Below are positions 40,740 to 50,472 of a stretch of 64,000 nt of DNA, in pieces. Source of the stretch: an uncultured Acinetobacter sp. (lineage in GTDB: Bacteria; Pseudomonadota; Gammaproteobacteria; Pseudomonadales; Moraxellaceae); NCBI GenBank assembly GCA_913777945.1, contig CAJYTY010000008.1, positions 372,001 to 436,000 of the forward strand, written 5' to 3'. Position 1 is the stretch's first letter. Every line of letters starts with the position of its first letter. Under the pieces are notes generated by a model that was not told the DNA's origin, did no database searches, and saw only the letters and a program-made list of their open reading frames with translations. The translations under genes were made by a program, and so were the position numbers.

Positions 40740-41270
40740 ATGTCAAATTCTAACATAGATAAAGAAGTTGTTAAGAATCTTAGCAAAGAACAACGCGACC
40801 AATTAAATGCAGATCCAATTACAGGCGAACCGGGAGCACACCCAATCGGTACTGGAGTTGGTGCAGCGGGCGGTGCAGTCAGTGGTGCTGCTATTGGTGC
40901 TGTGGGTGGGCCCATTGGTGCGGCTGTCGGTGGAGTGGTGGGTGCTGTAGTTGGTGGATTAGCTGGAAAAGGCGTGTCCGAGGTTGTAAACCCAACAGAA
41001 GAAGACGCTTATTGGCGTGAAACATACAATACTCGTCCATACTATAATGAAACGATTAACACGTATGATGATTTAGACTATGAGCGCGATTACCGTGATG
41101 CATACCAGTTGGGGTATACATCAAAAAGTAATTATCCCGCTGAAACTCGGTTTGAGGAAGTTGAATCAGATCTTCAACTTAAATGGGATCAAACTAAAAG
41201 AAACTCGCGTTTAAAATGGGAAGAAGCAAAACATGCAGTAAAAGATGCTTGGGATCGTGTGTCGTTTTAA
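40740..41270 (+). CDS. Glycine-zipper membrane protein
   Basis: The 176-residue protein has an acidic N-terminus, a central glycine zipper (GVGAAGGAVSGAAIGAVGGPIGAAVGG and further to VVGGLAGKG, residues about 38-75) that can pack into membrane, and a Tyr/Asp/Arg-rich C-terminus with two WDQTKRNSRLKWEEAK-like helices. No named family is recognised beyond glycine zipper. AGAGG is seen before the ATG. It lies beyond the lysis genes, where lysogenic conversion genes are common. Confidence 0.6.
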   Translation: MSNSNIDKEVVKNLSKEQRDQLNADPITGEPGAHPIGTGVGAAGGAVSGAAIGAVGGPIGAAVGGVVGAVVGGLAGKGVSEVVNPTEEDAYWRETYNTRPYYNETINTYDDLDYERDYRDAYQLGYTSKSNYPAETRFEEVESDLQLKWDQTKRNSRLKWEEAKHAVKDAWDRVSF

Positions 41271-41284
41271 TTTGTTTATATTAA

Positions 41285-41307
41285 ATAGCCCTCGAATGAG
41301 GGCTCTA
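41285..41307. terminator. Bidirectional terminator between convergent genes
   Basis: TAGCCCTC pairs with GAGGGCTC-type arm around GAAT. It lies between the glycine-zipper gene and the convergent acyltransferase gene and could serve both. Confidence 0.6.
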
Positions 41308-41311
41308 CGAT

Positions 41312-43240
41312 TTAAACAACATTTTTAAACAAAGGTATAAGTAGTTTATTTCCATACTCGCTTAAATGATCACCATCTTGATATATCGGTCTATTATTAT
41401 ACTGCGAGATACAGCTTGAATTTTTACAAAGAATTTCAGCGGGATCTAAAACAGTAACCTTGCACTGTTTTGCTGAATCAGTGATAATATTCCTAATTTC
41501 ATTATTATTATTATAATAATTTTTTGCAGGCAATGAAAGATCAATATATTTTTGATTATGTAATTGAAGTCTACTCATGATTTTTGGAATATCCCTGCCC
41601 ATTTCTGGAATTGGTTGGGTTATATAAACTCTATTGTTTTCAGATAACTCACATAATGTTGTTTTTAGATTTTTAGAAAAAGAATTTAATAGGTTAGATC
41701 TAGTCATATATTTTTCATCACCAAAATACATTAATGGTCTATTATCATTATTAGCTACACGTTTTGGATCTGATTGACCATTTATATAAACACTCCATCT
41801 ACCAATAATAACTATTGGTAAATCTTTATATTTTTTTAAAGCATCAATTTTTTTGAAATTTTCTTCATAACATGTATTATCTAATTTATTATTTTTTGCA
41901 TTAATTACTAATGGGCACGATGCTCTTGTTATCACAAGTGCACCTTCATTTTTTAAGTTATATTTAGAAATTACCGCAGTAGCTACAGCATCCGCATGGC
42001 TATCTCCGACAATTATTACTTTTAAATTATTTTTATTACCAATAAAGCAATAAGGTATATTGGGGATTTTTTCTTGTTCGCCTATTAAACAGTTATGAGG
42101 ATTCTTATTAAAAACTTCAAAACTTGATAATTTGACTTGTTCAGAATAATGATTCTCGAATCCTCTTGTCATAAAAACAGAAAATCCTATTGTAAAGATG
42201 CAAATTGAAATCCATATTGGCTTAATTTTGAAAATATCTTTCCAATTGTAAAATACTTTATAACTATTTGATTCTATAAATTTATAGCTTAAAAATCCTA
42301 ATAAGATTGATAGTGGAATTCCATATAAAAACCAATTTTCGATATTATAATAATAGCCTATTACTACAAGCGGCCAATGCCATAAGTATATGGAGTATGA
42401 CCATAGTCCGATTTTTTGAAAAAAAGGATTAACTGAAATGAAACTTTCATTATTATTTGAAAGTATTATGAAATATGCTCCTAATGTTGGTAATAATGCT
42501 AAGTAACCTGGCCAGAAGTTATCACTTGTAATAAAGAGAGATGAAACTAGTATTAGAAAAATACCAATGAAGCTTAAGATTTTAGACTGAGATTTTTTTA
42601 AATTAAAAGGGTATAAGAATGCTATCCCGCCCAATAACATTTCCCAAATTCTTGAGGGAAGTAAAAAATATGATAATGTTGGATATTTTATAGATATATA
42701 TATATTTATTAAAAAAAGAATAAACAAAGAGGATAATAATAAAAATTTTATTTTATTAATATTTAGGAATTTTTTTAAAAAAAGTAAGAGTAATGGATAA
42801 ACTATATAAAACTGCCATTCTACAGATAATGACCAGGTGTGTAATAGCCATTTTTCATGAGATGATGCATCAAAGTATCCACTTTCTTTCCAATATAAGA
42901 TATTAGAGATAAAGCTTATGCTTCCAGCAGCATGTTTACCTAGACTTTTATATTCTACAGGTGGCAGAAAAAACCAACCCAGTATAAGTAGTGTTAAACA
43001 TAATATACCTAAAGCTGGAATAATGCGATTCGCACGAGAGACATAAAATTTTAATAGATTGAAATTATTTTTTTGAAAATCAGTAAAAATAATGGATGTC
43101 ATCAAAAAACCGGAGATAACAAAAAACACATCAACACCAACAAATCCACCTGTTAAATAAGTTGGTAAAAAATGAAATATAACAACAGTTAATACAGCTA
43201 TTGCTCTTAAACCATTAATATCATATCGAAATTTTTTCAT
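41312..43240 (-). CDS. O-acyltransferase with SGNH domain (surface modification)
   Basis: The 642-residue protein has the acyltransferase-3 membrane domain (YDINGLRAIAVLTVVIFHF; GGFVGVDVFFVISGFL; ten or so membrane segments to about residue 360) and a periplasmic SGNH hydrolase-like domain with VIIVGDSHADA and YQDGDHLSEYG (Asp-x-x-His). Such fused proteins O-acetylate LPS, capsule or peptidoglycan. Encoded at the prophage end next to integrase, it is a strong candidate for lysogenic conversion of the receptor. The gene is very AT-rich and is read opposite to the late operon. Confidence 0.85.
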   Translation of the reverse strand: MKKFRYDINGLRAIAVLTVVIFHFLPTYLTGGFVGVDVFFVISGFLMTSIIFTDFQKNNFNLLKFYVSRANRIIPALGILCLTLLILGWFFLPPVEYKSLGKHAAGSISFISNILYWKESGYFDASSHEKWLLHTWSLSVEWQFYIVYPLLLLFLKKFLNINKIKFLLLSSLFILFLINIYISIKYPTLSYFLLPSRIWEMLLGGIAFLYPFNLKKSQSKILSFIGIFLILVSSLFITSDNFWPGYLALLPTLGAYFIILSNNNESFISVNPFFQKIGLWSYSIYLWHWPLVVIGYYYNIENWFLYGIPLSILLGFLSYKFIESNSYKVFYNWKDIFKIKPIWISICIFTIGFSVFMTRGFENHYSEQVKLSSFEVFNKNPHNCLIGEQEKIPNIPYCFIGNKNNLKVIIVGDSHADAVATAVISKYNLKNEGALVITRASCPLVINAKNNKLDNTCYEENFKKIDALKKYKDLPIVIIGRWSVYINGQSDPKRVANNDNRPLMYFGDEKYMTRSNLLNSFSKNLKTTLCELSENNRVYITQPIPEMGRDIPKIMSRLQLHNQKYIDLSLPAKNYYNNNNEIRNIITDSAKQCKVTVLDPAEILCKNSSCISQYNNRPIYQDGDHLSEYGNKLLIPLFKNVV

Positions 43241-43596
43241 CTACTCGCCATTCATGCTAAGCTAAAATATTTATTTTAAAGTATCTATATAAAATACTGT
43301 GGCGCATACTAACATAGGATACGGTACTTTTTAGTACTTGATAGTTATAAAGTTTAAAATTATGAGCTAATTTTAAACTTATTCAGATACAGTTTTTTAT
43401 CTTCAATCCTTCACTTGTACATATAAGTTTTAAATTCAGCTGTGTCAGAGAACTACCTCGCATCATCTTTCTGTTTTTAAAATTTGTAATGTATACATAT
43501 ACATTCTGTCTATATCTGAATAGCCCAGATAACCTTCATGCGTGACAGCCACCACATGCAGACATAGATCGCTTTCTTATCTAGAATTTTGCATAT
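43241..43596. other. Gap between acyltransferase and integrase
   Basis: These 356 bases hold no gene I can support. The right part is downstream of integrase, the left part upstream of the acyltransferase and should contain its promoter. GAGTAG-type ribosome site lies just before the acyltransferase start. Confidence 0.5.
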
Positions 43597-44820
43597 TTAA
43601 TCGTCCCAGCTATCAACCATATCAGCCCAGTCTTGCATCATTTTCCTACGCTCATCTAAATACTGGGAATGATTGTAGGTACCACGGATTGTGTTTTTAT
43701 CGACATGCGCAAGCTGTAGTTCAATATGATCACTGTCATACTTTTTACTATGTAGAATTGTCGAAGCAGTTGCGCGGAAATCATGGCACGTCAACTCTTT
43801 GAGACCCATAGAATCCAGAGCTGAATTGATTGTTGACTTGTTCATAAGCTTCGACTTATCAAAAACGCTTGAAAACACTAAGTCGCCATTTTTAGTTTGT
43901 TCGTATTGGTTTTTCAACACAGCACAAACTTGCTGGGATATAGGAACTAAGTGAGTTCGGTTCATCTTGATGTTGCGCTGTCCTTTTTTTAATTGCTCAA
44001 CAGATGCGGGCGGTATTGTTATAAGCATCTCATCAAAATCGATCCAATCCCACCGTAAGCGCACAACCTCAATCGAACGCATCATTGTATAGATCGCTAT
44101 CTTGATTGCATTTTTGGTTGTTGCTGCACCTTTATAGTTATTGAGAGATTCATGAAACATGGCCATCTCATCGGGCGTCATAGGACGCGCACCATCTTTG
44201 GGCGGCTTCTCAATAGTTCCTTTTAAAGATGAAATAGGATTGCTGTCACGTCTAAGCGTTGCAACAGCGTAGTCAAAAACTTGGCCGACGATCTGTCTAT
44301 TTCTAATTGCTGTAGACTCACCGGTACCATGGTTTTTTCGCTTTTTTACTCGTTTGAGCGTCGAGTCCTGCATTGCCAGAACATCCGCTGCGTTTACTTT
44401 CTTAATGTCTTTGTTGCCGAAAGCGGGAAAGATATCTAAGCGAAACGATTTTTCTACATCTAAGCGATAACCTTCGGATCGGGTATCCTTGCGCTTATCG
44501 AACCACTCACTTGCAATTTCTTTAAATGATATTGGCTTTTGAGCTTTGGCCCGTTCAACAGCTTCCTTTCTGTATTCAGATGGGTCAATGTTCTGATCAA
44601 GCAAGGCTTTCTGTTCAAGTGCTTTTTGTCGAGCTGCTGCCAATGTAACAATAGGGTACTCACCAAGTGTGACCATTTTTGCAGAACCAAGAAACCGATA
44701 TCTAAATCGCCAGAATTTCAAACCGCTAATTCTAACCTCAATACAAAGCCCGCCCTGGTCGGCTACTCGATAGGGTTTATCCTTAGGTTTGAGTTGTTTA
44801 ATCTTGGTGTCGTTGAGCAT
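43597..44820 (-). CDS. Tyrosine site-specific integrase, P4-like
   Basis: The 407-residue recombinase has an N-terminal DUF4102 arm-binding domain (LNDTKIKQLKPKDKPYRVADQGGLCIEV), a SAM-like core-binding domain (about 100-190) and a catalytic domain with Arg in MMRSIEVVRLRW, His-x-x-Arg in CHDFRATAS, His in LAHVDKNTIRGTYNHS and Tyr in that region. The ATG at 44820 is chosen over a TTG at 44835. The start faces the right prophage end, which is typical. It inserts and excises the prophage. Confidence 0.9.
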   Translation of the reverse strand: MLNDTKIKQLKPKDKPYRVADQGGLCIEVRISGLKFWRFRYRFLGSAKMVTLGEYPIVTLAAARQKALEQKALLDQNIDPSEYRKEAVERAKAQKPISFKEIASEWFDKRKDTRSEGYRLDVEKSFRLDIFPAFGNKDIKKVNAADVLAMQDSTLKRVKKRKNHGTGESTAIRNRQIVGQVFDYAVATLRRDSNPISSLKGTIEKPPKDGARPMTPDEMAMFHESLNNYKGAATTKNAIKIAIYTMMRSIEVVRLRWDWIDFDEMLITIPPASVEQLKKGQRNIKMNRTHLVPISQQVCAVLKNQYEQTKNGDLVFSSVFDKSKLMNKSTINSALDSMGLKELTCHDFRATASTILHSKKYDSDHIELQLAHVDKNTIRGTYNHSQYLDERRKMMQDWADMVDSWDD

Positions 44821-44853
44821 GCTGTGAGTAACCAAAAAATCAGTAAAAAAGCC

Positions 44854-45085
44854 TTACTCACAATGTTACTCACAATTTTATTTAATGTCATTTAATGAAG
44901 ATGAATGTTATTTAATAAACTACAGAATATTTTTATTGGTCCAATTTGGTTGCTTAATGTCGTTGAATGCCATTTAAGATATGACCTTCTTATCGATCAT
45001 GAGAAGCATTTTAGATATAAGCCTTTGTGATTAAAAAACTTTTAGAAATTGGTATTAAATCGTACTCAATTCTGTACTCAATGTG
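44854..45085. other. Candidate integrase arm sites and att region
   Basis: Two tandem pairs with 12-base period are seen: TTACTCACAA at 44854 and 44866, and GTACTCAAT at 45062 and 45074. Between them a 17-base motif near TTTAATGTCATTTAATG recurs at 44881, 44901 and 44953 with small changes. These are typical of integrase or excisionase binding clusters. The att core itself cannot be fixed without the left end but should lie between 44836 and 45231. Confidence 0.45.
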
Positions 45086-45111
45086 ATGAAAGTGACCCCA
45101 ATTTAAGTATT

Positions 45112-45135
45112 AAAAAGCCACCTTAATCGGTGGCT
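45112..45135 (-). terminator. Hairpin near the prophage-host junction
   Basis: AAGCCACC pairs with GGTGGCTA-type arm around TTAATC. On the minus strand it is followed by TTTTTAA, so it fits as terminator of the leftward gene at 45232-45723. Confidence 0.6.
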
Positions 45136-45231
45136 ATATTATCACTAATTTCTGTTGGTTTGACTATGTATCCAATCTAAGTCTTTAGATTACTTCATCT
45201 AACTGATTAGTATTAGTCATTGTGTCGTGAT

Positions 45232-45723
45232 CTAATCAATTTCGACAGGTGTAGACATACGACGAAATTCTTTTTTAAAAGTTGATTCTGGTCGATCCTG
45301 AATTGCATAGCACACTTTTGCATGGTTGTAAGCATCTCGATAAGCATACAATTCACCCTCAACGCATAACTCTTTGTTGTTTAAAGAATAGTCAATAATT
45401 GGAGGGTGTTCTTTTCTAGTATTTCTTGAATCAGTGTATCCAGAAATTGCATCATTCAGTGGAAACACCACTCCTGTTTTTGTATCTATCGCAACAAATC
45501 GCACATAATCTTTTATTCCCACATTTAATAATAGTTTATCAGTATCAAAATTAGGTTGTTTTGTCGCAAGTGCATGTTTATATTTCTCAATATTTTCTTT
45601 GCTACAAAAATTAAAATCATCATAGTCAAATTGACATTCTGCGATCATTTTATCGCTCAGGTTGGCAAAACTGACAGTACTGTAAATCAACATCAAAAAT
45701 GCACTGATCAATGCTACTTTCAT
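45232..45723 (-). CDS. Exported host protein of unknown function
   Basis: The 163-residue product has a signal peptide (KVALISAFLMLIYSTVSFA, cleavage before NLSDK) and a mature part with four Cys (ECQFD, FCSKE, LCVEG, VCYAI), probably periplasmic. The ATG at 45723 has GGAAT before it; the longer frame adds a non-signal start and is rejected. No family is recognised. It is the first gene outside integrase, so it could be host or the last phage cargo; I favour host. Confidence 0.6.
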   Translation of the reverse strand: MKVALISAFLMLIYSTVSFANLSDKMIAECQFDYDDFNFCSKENIEKYKHALATKQPNFDTDKLLLNVGIKDYVRFVAIDTKTGVVFPLNDAISGYTDSRNTRKEHPPIIDYSLNNKELCVEGELYAYRDAYNHAKVCYAIQDRPESTFKKEFRRMSTPVEID

Positions 45724-45856
45724 TATTTTTATTCCATTGCTAAGAAATTTTAAGATTATCATTCCACAATGTATTTATTCAATCAAGTGAATATCTATGG
45801 ATAAAATGAAATAATTTAAGTTAAATCAATAATATATCTTCATCTTATGAAATTGA

Positions 45857-46744
45857 TTAAACTTTTCTCAAAGGTGTACTAAACTTCCAACTTAACATTG
45901 CACCGAAGCTAACACCGAGCGTTCCGAGCCAGAAGCTCCAGCTAGGTAAGGTATGCAATATAAGACTGCTCATTAAACTCGACAAAATGGGCGTAAAATA
46001 AGAAGCCAATAACAACAATTGGATATTTCCAAACTGTAGGCTGTGATTCCAGTTTTTATAAGCAATTCCAACCAAAGCGCCAATCACAATAATCATGAGG
46101 CTCATGCTTACACTTGGCGTTTGCCATGCTTGATCACTCAGGCAAAATAACAGCCATAAGGCCACACTGGTCAGGCAAAAAAATAAGGCGATTCCATTTT
46201 TACCTTGGGCATAACGTGGCGTGAAAACACAATACAAGGACCATAAAATTGCGCCACAAAAGGCCAGTGTATAAGCCAGTGGATTATTTGAAAGTGTTTG
46301 AATGAAGCCCTCAGCCGAAACAATGCTCGGATTGACAATCAAGAGCAGCCCTAAAATAGAAAGGATCAAACCGGCAAAGGCTGGCGCTTTAAAGTTGAGC
46401 TGTCCGAGTAGATAGGACAAAAACAAGGTGAAACATGGCCATAAATAATTGATCATGGCCAGAATAAGCGCTTCCTCACGTGTTTTGGATAAACCGATTG
46501 AGCACAAAAATAAAACTTCATAAAGTACGAAGCAACTGCCACAGATCAGCAGGTAACGTCGAGGCAATGTTTGCCATAGGTATTTCCTATCTATAAACGC
46601 CACGCACAACGCACTGATGCTATAAATTAGTGCAACACCCAAAATAGCACCCAACTGTTCAGTGATCATTTTCACGCCACTGACCATACATGCCCAGATC
46701 ATGATAGAGGTAATACCGATAAGATTGGCTTTGCTGCGGGTCAT
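45857..46744 (-). CDS. yddG: EamA/DMT-family exporter, YddG-like
   Basis: The 295-residue protein has ten membrane segments and matches E. coli YddG along its length: TRSKANLIGITSIMIWACMV at the start, YEVLFLCSIGLSKTREEALILAMINYLWPCFT, SPLAYTLAFCGAILWSLYCVFTPRYAQGKNGI-like and ASYFTPILSSLMSSLILH. YddG exports aromatic amino acids and related compounds. The start at 46744 is chosen because the E. coli protein begins MTRQKA; earlier ATGs in frame lack support. It is divergent from glnA. Confidence 0.8.
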   Translation of the reverse strand: MTRSKANLIGITSIMIWACMVSGVKMITEQLGAILGVALIYSISALCVAFIDRKYLWQTLPRRYLLICGSCFVLYEVLFLCSIGLSKTREEALILAMINYLWPCFTLFLSYLLGQLNFKAPAFAGLILSILGLLLIVNPSIVSAEGFIQTLSNNPLAYTLAFCGAILWSLYCVFTPRYAQGKNGIALFFCLTSVALWLLFCLSDQAWQTPSVSMSLMIIVIGALVGIAYKNWNHSLQFGNIQLLLLASYFTPILSSLMSSLILHTLPSWSFWLGTLGVSFGAMLSWKFSTPLRKV

Positions 46745-46849
46745 GATGTCAAAATTATTGAATAAATCTGGCGTAGTGTATAAAAAGTGCATCGACATCA
46801 CCACTGCATTGCGCAAATTATGCACTGGATTAAGCCAATTATTTAAAAT

Positions 46850-46940
46850 TGCACTATTTTGATGCTATTTGTGGGTTTTGTGAAAAGCATGCCTCAAAAA
46901 TGTTTGAATATGGTGCAATTCAAAACGCAAACAGTATAAT
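46850..46940 (+). promoter_or_regulatory. glnA control region with NtrC-like sites
   Basis: TGCACTATTTTGATGCT (46850-46866) matches 14 of 17 positions of the NtrC consensus TGCACC-A-W4-GGTGCA, and TGTTTGAATATGGTGCA (46901-46917) keeps one perfect half. A TATAAT lies at 46935-46940 with a poor -35, as expected of an activated promoter. No sigma-54 -24/-12 pair is evident. Nitrogen control of glnA by NtrC is family knowledge. Confidence 0.5.
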
Positions 46941-47088
46941 GGTTCAAACAGGTAGCTGGACGCGTATCTAATTTGAATTAAAATTCAAACAATTAGATGT
47001 GTTTTTTAAAGTTGGTACGAGATTTGCTTAATAACTGCCAACGACTAACACGCACTTCACAAGTGCAATAATACTTCATTGGAGCAAA

Positions 47089-48504
47089 ATGAGCATGGCG
47101 AACAAGGTCCTTAAACTCATACAAGAAAGTGGCGCAAAATGGGTCGATTTTCGCTTTACGGATACAAAAGGGAAAGAGCAGCACGTTACTTACCCAGCTG
47201 ATTCAATTGATGAAGATACATTTGAAGACGGTAAAATGTTCGACGGTTCTTCAATTGCAGGTTGGAAAGGCATTGAAGCATCAGACATGATCTTACGTCC
47301 AGATGCAGAAACTGGTTTTATCGATCCGTTCTTTGCCGAACCAACTGTTGTTGTAACTTGTGACGTTATTGAGCCATCTACAGGTCAAGGTTACGAGCGT
47401 GATCCACGTTCGATTGCTCGTCGTGCAGAAGAATATTTAAAATCAACTGGTATCGGTGATACTGCATTCTTTGGCCCAGAACCAGAATTCTTCGTTTTTG
47501 ACGAAGTAAAATGGGAAATCGACATGTCTGGCGCGCGCCATACATTGATTGCTGAAGAAGCTGCATGGTCAACTGGTAAAGATTACGAGTCTGGTAACTC
47601 TGGCCACCGTCCACGTGTAAAAGGCGGTTACTTCCCAGTTCCTCCAGTAGATTCTTCGCATGATATGCGTGCTGAGATGTGTAACAAAATCGAAGAAATC
47701 ATGGGGCCTGGTCGTGTAGAAGTACACCACCACGAAGTTGCATCTTGCCAGTTAGAAATTGGTGTAAGCTTCAACACTATGGTTCGTAAAGCAGACGAAG
47801 TACAACAGTTTAAATATGCTGTTCACAACGTTGCGCACCAATACGCTAAAACTGCAACCTTTATGCCTAAACCAATGGTTGGCGATAACGGTTCTGGTAT
47901 GCACGTTCACATGTCAATCTCTAAAGATGGCAAGAACTTGTTTGCTGGTGATGAATATGCAGGCCTTTCAGAAATGGCGTTGTACTTCATCGGTGGTATC
48001 ATCAAGCATGCGCGTGCTTTGAATGCAATCACAAACCCATCTACAAACTCTTATAAGCGTTTGGTTCCACACTATGAAGCACCGATTATGCTTGCTTACT
48101 CAGCGCGTAACCGTTCTGCTTCTATCCGTATTCCTTACGTTTCTAGTCCGAAAGGCAAGCGTATCGAAGCACGTTTCCCAGATCCAATGATGAACCCGTA
48201 CCTCGGTTTCGCTGCATTGTTGATGGCGGGTATCGACGGTATTCAAAACAAGATCCATCCGGGCGAAGCTGCTGATAAGAACTTGTACGATCTTCCTCCT
48301 GAAGAAGAAGCAAAAATTCCTACAGTTGCACACAGCCTAGATATGGCACTTGAAGCGCTTCAAGCTGACCACGAGTTCTTGTTAAAAGGCGGCGTGTTTA
48401 CTAAAGAAATGCTTGATGCATATATCGAACTTAAAACTGAAGATGTACGTCGTCTTAACACGACCACTCACCCAGTTGAATTTGATATGTACTACAGCTT
48501 GTAA
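47089..48504 (+). CDS. glnA: Glutamine synthetase type I
   Basis: The 471-residue enzyme makes glutamine from glutamate, ammonia and ATP in the cytosol. It has the type I motifs: [34 protein letters not shown], the ATP-site [12 protein letters not shown], and the adenylylation site NLYDLPPEE at about residue 400, so GlnE control is expected. The length equals that of the E. coli enzyme. The ATG at 47089 has GGAG four bases upstream. It is a single gene ending in a terminator. Confidence 0.95.
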   Translation: MSMANKVLKLIQESGAKWVDFRFTDTKGKEQHVTYPADSIDEDTFEDGKMFDGSSIAGWKGIEASDMILRPDAETGFIDPFFAEPTVVVTCDVIEPSTGQGYERDPRSIARRAEEYLKSTGIGDTAFFGPEPEFFVFDEVKWEIDMSGARHTLIAEEAAWSTGKDYESGNSGHRPRVKGGYFPVPPVDSSHDMRAEMCNKIEEIMGPGRVEVHHHEVASCQLEIGVSFNTMVRKADEVQQFKYAVHNVAHQYAKTATFMPKPMVGDNGSGMHVHMSISKDGKNLFAGDEYAGLSEMALYFIGGIIKHARALNAITNPSTNSYKRLVPHYEAPIMLAYSARNRSASIRIPYVSSPKGKRIEARFPDPMMNPYLGFAALLMAGIDGIQNKIHPGEAADKNLYDLPPEEEAKIPTVAHSLDMALEALQADHEFLLKGGVFTKEMLDAYIELKTEDVRRLNTTTHPVEFDMYYSL

Positions 48505-48516
48505 TACGTCTCATAT

Positions 48517-48545
48517 AAAAAAGCCTGCAAGTTGCAGGCTTTTTT
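48517..48545 (+). terminator. glnA terminator
   Basis: AAAAAAGCCTGCAA pairs with TTGCAGGCTTTTTT around a very short loop, followed by A. It lies 13 bases after the glnA stop. Confidence 0.9.
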
Positions 48546-48596
48546 ATTGGCGATTTGTTGAGTTATCAACAATCCAAATGAATTCGTTTATACGTA

Positions 48597-48806
48597 TTAA
48601 GAAATGCTTTTTTCAATACCGCGATATACGCAGATACCCCAGATCAAACCTGCCACAAAGCACAAGCTGATATACAGGCCGATCAGGCTTGCTTCAGGTA
48701 AAGTTGGATCAATAAAAATATAACGATGAATCAGCGTCAGAAAAGTAAAGCCACTGCCCCAGAAAATACCACCGTAGAGCAGAATAAATTTTAATTTATC
48801 GTTCAT
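48597..48806 (-). CDS. Small two-TM membrane protein
   Basis: The 69-residue protein has two hydrophobic segments (FILLYGGIFWGSGFTFLTLI and LIGLYISLCFVAGLIWGICVYRG) linked by a short acidic loop. An AGG lies upstream of the ATG. It is convergent with glnA and divergent from ubiC. The function is unknown; such proteins are common in Acinetobacter genomes. Confidence 0.6.
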   Translation of the reverse strand: MNDKLKFILLYGGIFWGSGFTFLTLIHRYIFIDPTLPEASLIGLYISLCFVAGLIWGICVYRGIEKSIS

Positions 48807-48982
48807 CATGCCTAACCATAATCGGTCTAATCACTAAACGGCATCTATGATAACTCAAAATAGCGACAATGAAAAAGAATTAATAAACATAGAACAACAA
48901 AGCCGAATCGCACCTTTGCTCAAAGCGTTTAACTTTGCCCGATTTCGGTTACACTATAGTTTGTGAATGTAGTGGATTGCAC

Positions 48983-49480
48983 ATGCAGAAAAACCAATTA
49001 AATCAGAGATACAATGATGATTTAACGCCAGAATTAAAAAAATGGTTATGTGCATCAGGCTCACTGACCCAGCAATTGACCGATCTTGCACATGGTGCCT
49101 TTTCAGTGAAACCTATATCGGAGCGTTATCGGCAGATGTCTCGTATAGACAGTCAATGGATGAAAATGCCAGCGGCACATATTGCTTGGGTGCGTGAAAG
49201 CTTACTCTATGGATGTGAAGCACAGCCATGGGTTCAGGCCAAAAGTATATTCCCCATTTTAAGCTTGCAAAAAAAAGCCCGTATTTTTAAACATATTGGT
49301 AAACAACCGATCGGCCGATTTTTATTTCAGCGAACCACGCCTCAGTGTGAGCGGCGGATCATACGTTTAAATGAGGGGTGGACTCGGCAAAGCTGTTATA
49401 CGTGGCACGGTTGCAAATTTATTGTCCAAGAAACTTTTCTGCCTTCGTTTGAAGCGTACTTACAACATCATCGCATTTAA
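48983..49480 (+). CDS. ubiC: Chorismate-pyruvate lyase
   Basis: The 165-residue enzyme converts chorismate into 4-hydroxybenzoate and pyruvate, the first step of ubiquinone synthesis. The family pattern is seen in AAHIAWVRESLLYGCEAQPWVQAKSIFPI, PIGRFLFQ and RIIRLNEGWTRQSCY. The ATG at 48983 gives the same length as the E. coli enzyme; the longer frame is rejected. It lies 8 bases before ubiA. Confidence 0.9.
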   Translation: MQKNQLNQRYNDDLTPELKKWLCASGSLTQQLTDLAHGAFSVKPISERYRQMSRIDSQWMKMPAAHIAWVRESLLYGCEAQPWVQAKSIFPILSLQKKARIFKHIGKQPIGRFLFQRTTPQCERRIIRLNEGWTRQSCYTWHGCKFIVQETFLPSFEAYLQHHRI

Positions 49481-49488
49481 GGATAGAT

Positions 49489-50373
49489 ATGGCATCCGTA
49501 CAATCGATCACCTGGCGAGAACGACTTACAGCATATTATTATCTGTGCCGTTTTGATAAGCCTATTGGGACTGAGCTGGTATTTTGGCCTACCATGTGGG
49601 CACTATGGATTGCAAGTGCAGGGGTACCCAATTTAAAAATCCTGCTTTTAATGTCTTTAGGTGTATTGTTTATGCGCGCAGCAGGCTGTGCAATTAATGA
49701 TTTTGCCGACCGTAAAGTAGATGGACACGTGGCCAGAACCAAAACGCGTCCGCTGGCAACGGGTGTGATTCAGCCGATAGAAGCCATTTGGGTGTTTTTA
49801 TTTTTGGTCGCTGCAAGTGCCTGCCTATTGCTGTTTTTGCCATTAAATACGTTTTACTGGTCGTTTGGCGCATTGTTTCTCGCGTTCATTTATCCTTTTA
49901 TGAAGCGCTATACACACTTACCGCAAATGTTTTTAGGAGCAGCCTTTTCGTGGTCTATTCCGATGGCTTACACTGCTGCAGGCCAAACACCAGATCTGGT
50001 TTGTTGGTTATTGTATTTTGGTAATTTGGCATGGACGGTTGCCTACGATACACAATATGCGATTACCGATCGCGAATATGATCTGAAAATTGGTGTGAAA
50101 TCGACCGCGATTTTATTTGGTCGATATGATATCGTCATTATTTCTTTGTTACAGATCAGTAGTTTGGTTTTGATTGGTCTGGCTTTATTCATGAAAGACC
50201 TACTTTTTCCGTGGGGCATCATTGGATTGCTGATTGTCGCTGCCGATTTTATTTATCAATGGACCAAAACCAGAACCAAGGATCCACAATGGTGCTTCTG
50301 GGCATTTCGACACAATCGCTGGGTCGGGCTAATGATTTTTATCGCGATTTTTATGGGATTGATGACTCAATAA
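49489..50373 (+). CDS. ubiA: 4-hydroxybenzoate polyprenyltransferase
   Basis: The 294-residue membrane enzyme attaches the polyprenyl chain to 4-hydroxybenzoate. The two Asp-rich motifs are seen: NDFADRKVDGHVARTKTRPLATG (first) and YDTQYAITDREYDLKIGVKSTAILFG (second), with about eight membrane segments. It follows ubiC at once, so the two form an operon as in many gammaproteobacteria. A terminator follows. Confidence 0.95.
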   Translation: MASVQSITWRERLTAYYYLCRFDKPIGTELVFWPTMWALWIASAGVPNLKILLLMSLGVLFMRAAGCAINDFADRKVDGHVARTKTRPLATGVIQPIEAIWVFLFLVAASACLLLFLPLNTFYWSFGALFLAFIYPFMKRYTHLPQMFLGAAFSWSIPMAYTAAGQTPDLVCWLLYFGNLAWTVAYDTQYAITDREYDLKIGVKSTAILFGRYDIVIISLLQISSLVLIGLALFMKDLLFPWGIIGLLIVAADFIYQWTKTRTKDPQWCFWAFRHNRWVGLMIFIAIFMGLMTQ

Positions 50374-50414
50374 AAATAGACCGCCAATGCATTGACAGCA
50401 TATTGAATCAAATT

Positions 50415-50446
50415 AAAAAACCGATCATAAATGATCGGTTTTTTAA
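50415..50446 (+). terminator. ubiCA terminator
   Basis: AAAAAACCGATCAT pairs with ATGATCGGTTTTTT around AA. It lies 42 bases after the ubiA stop and could act in both directions. Confidence 0.9.
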
Positions 50447-50472
50447 TCGTTCTTTTTCAGCTTTATAGCGGA

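Noticed and set aside
44539..44895. Open frame antisense to integrase
   Set aside because: It is a shadow frame over a well-supported integrase, without a start signal.
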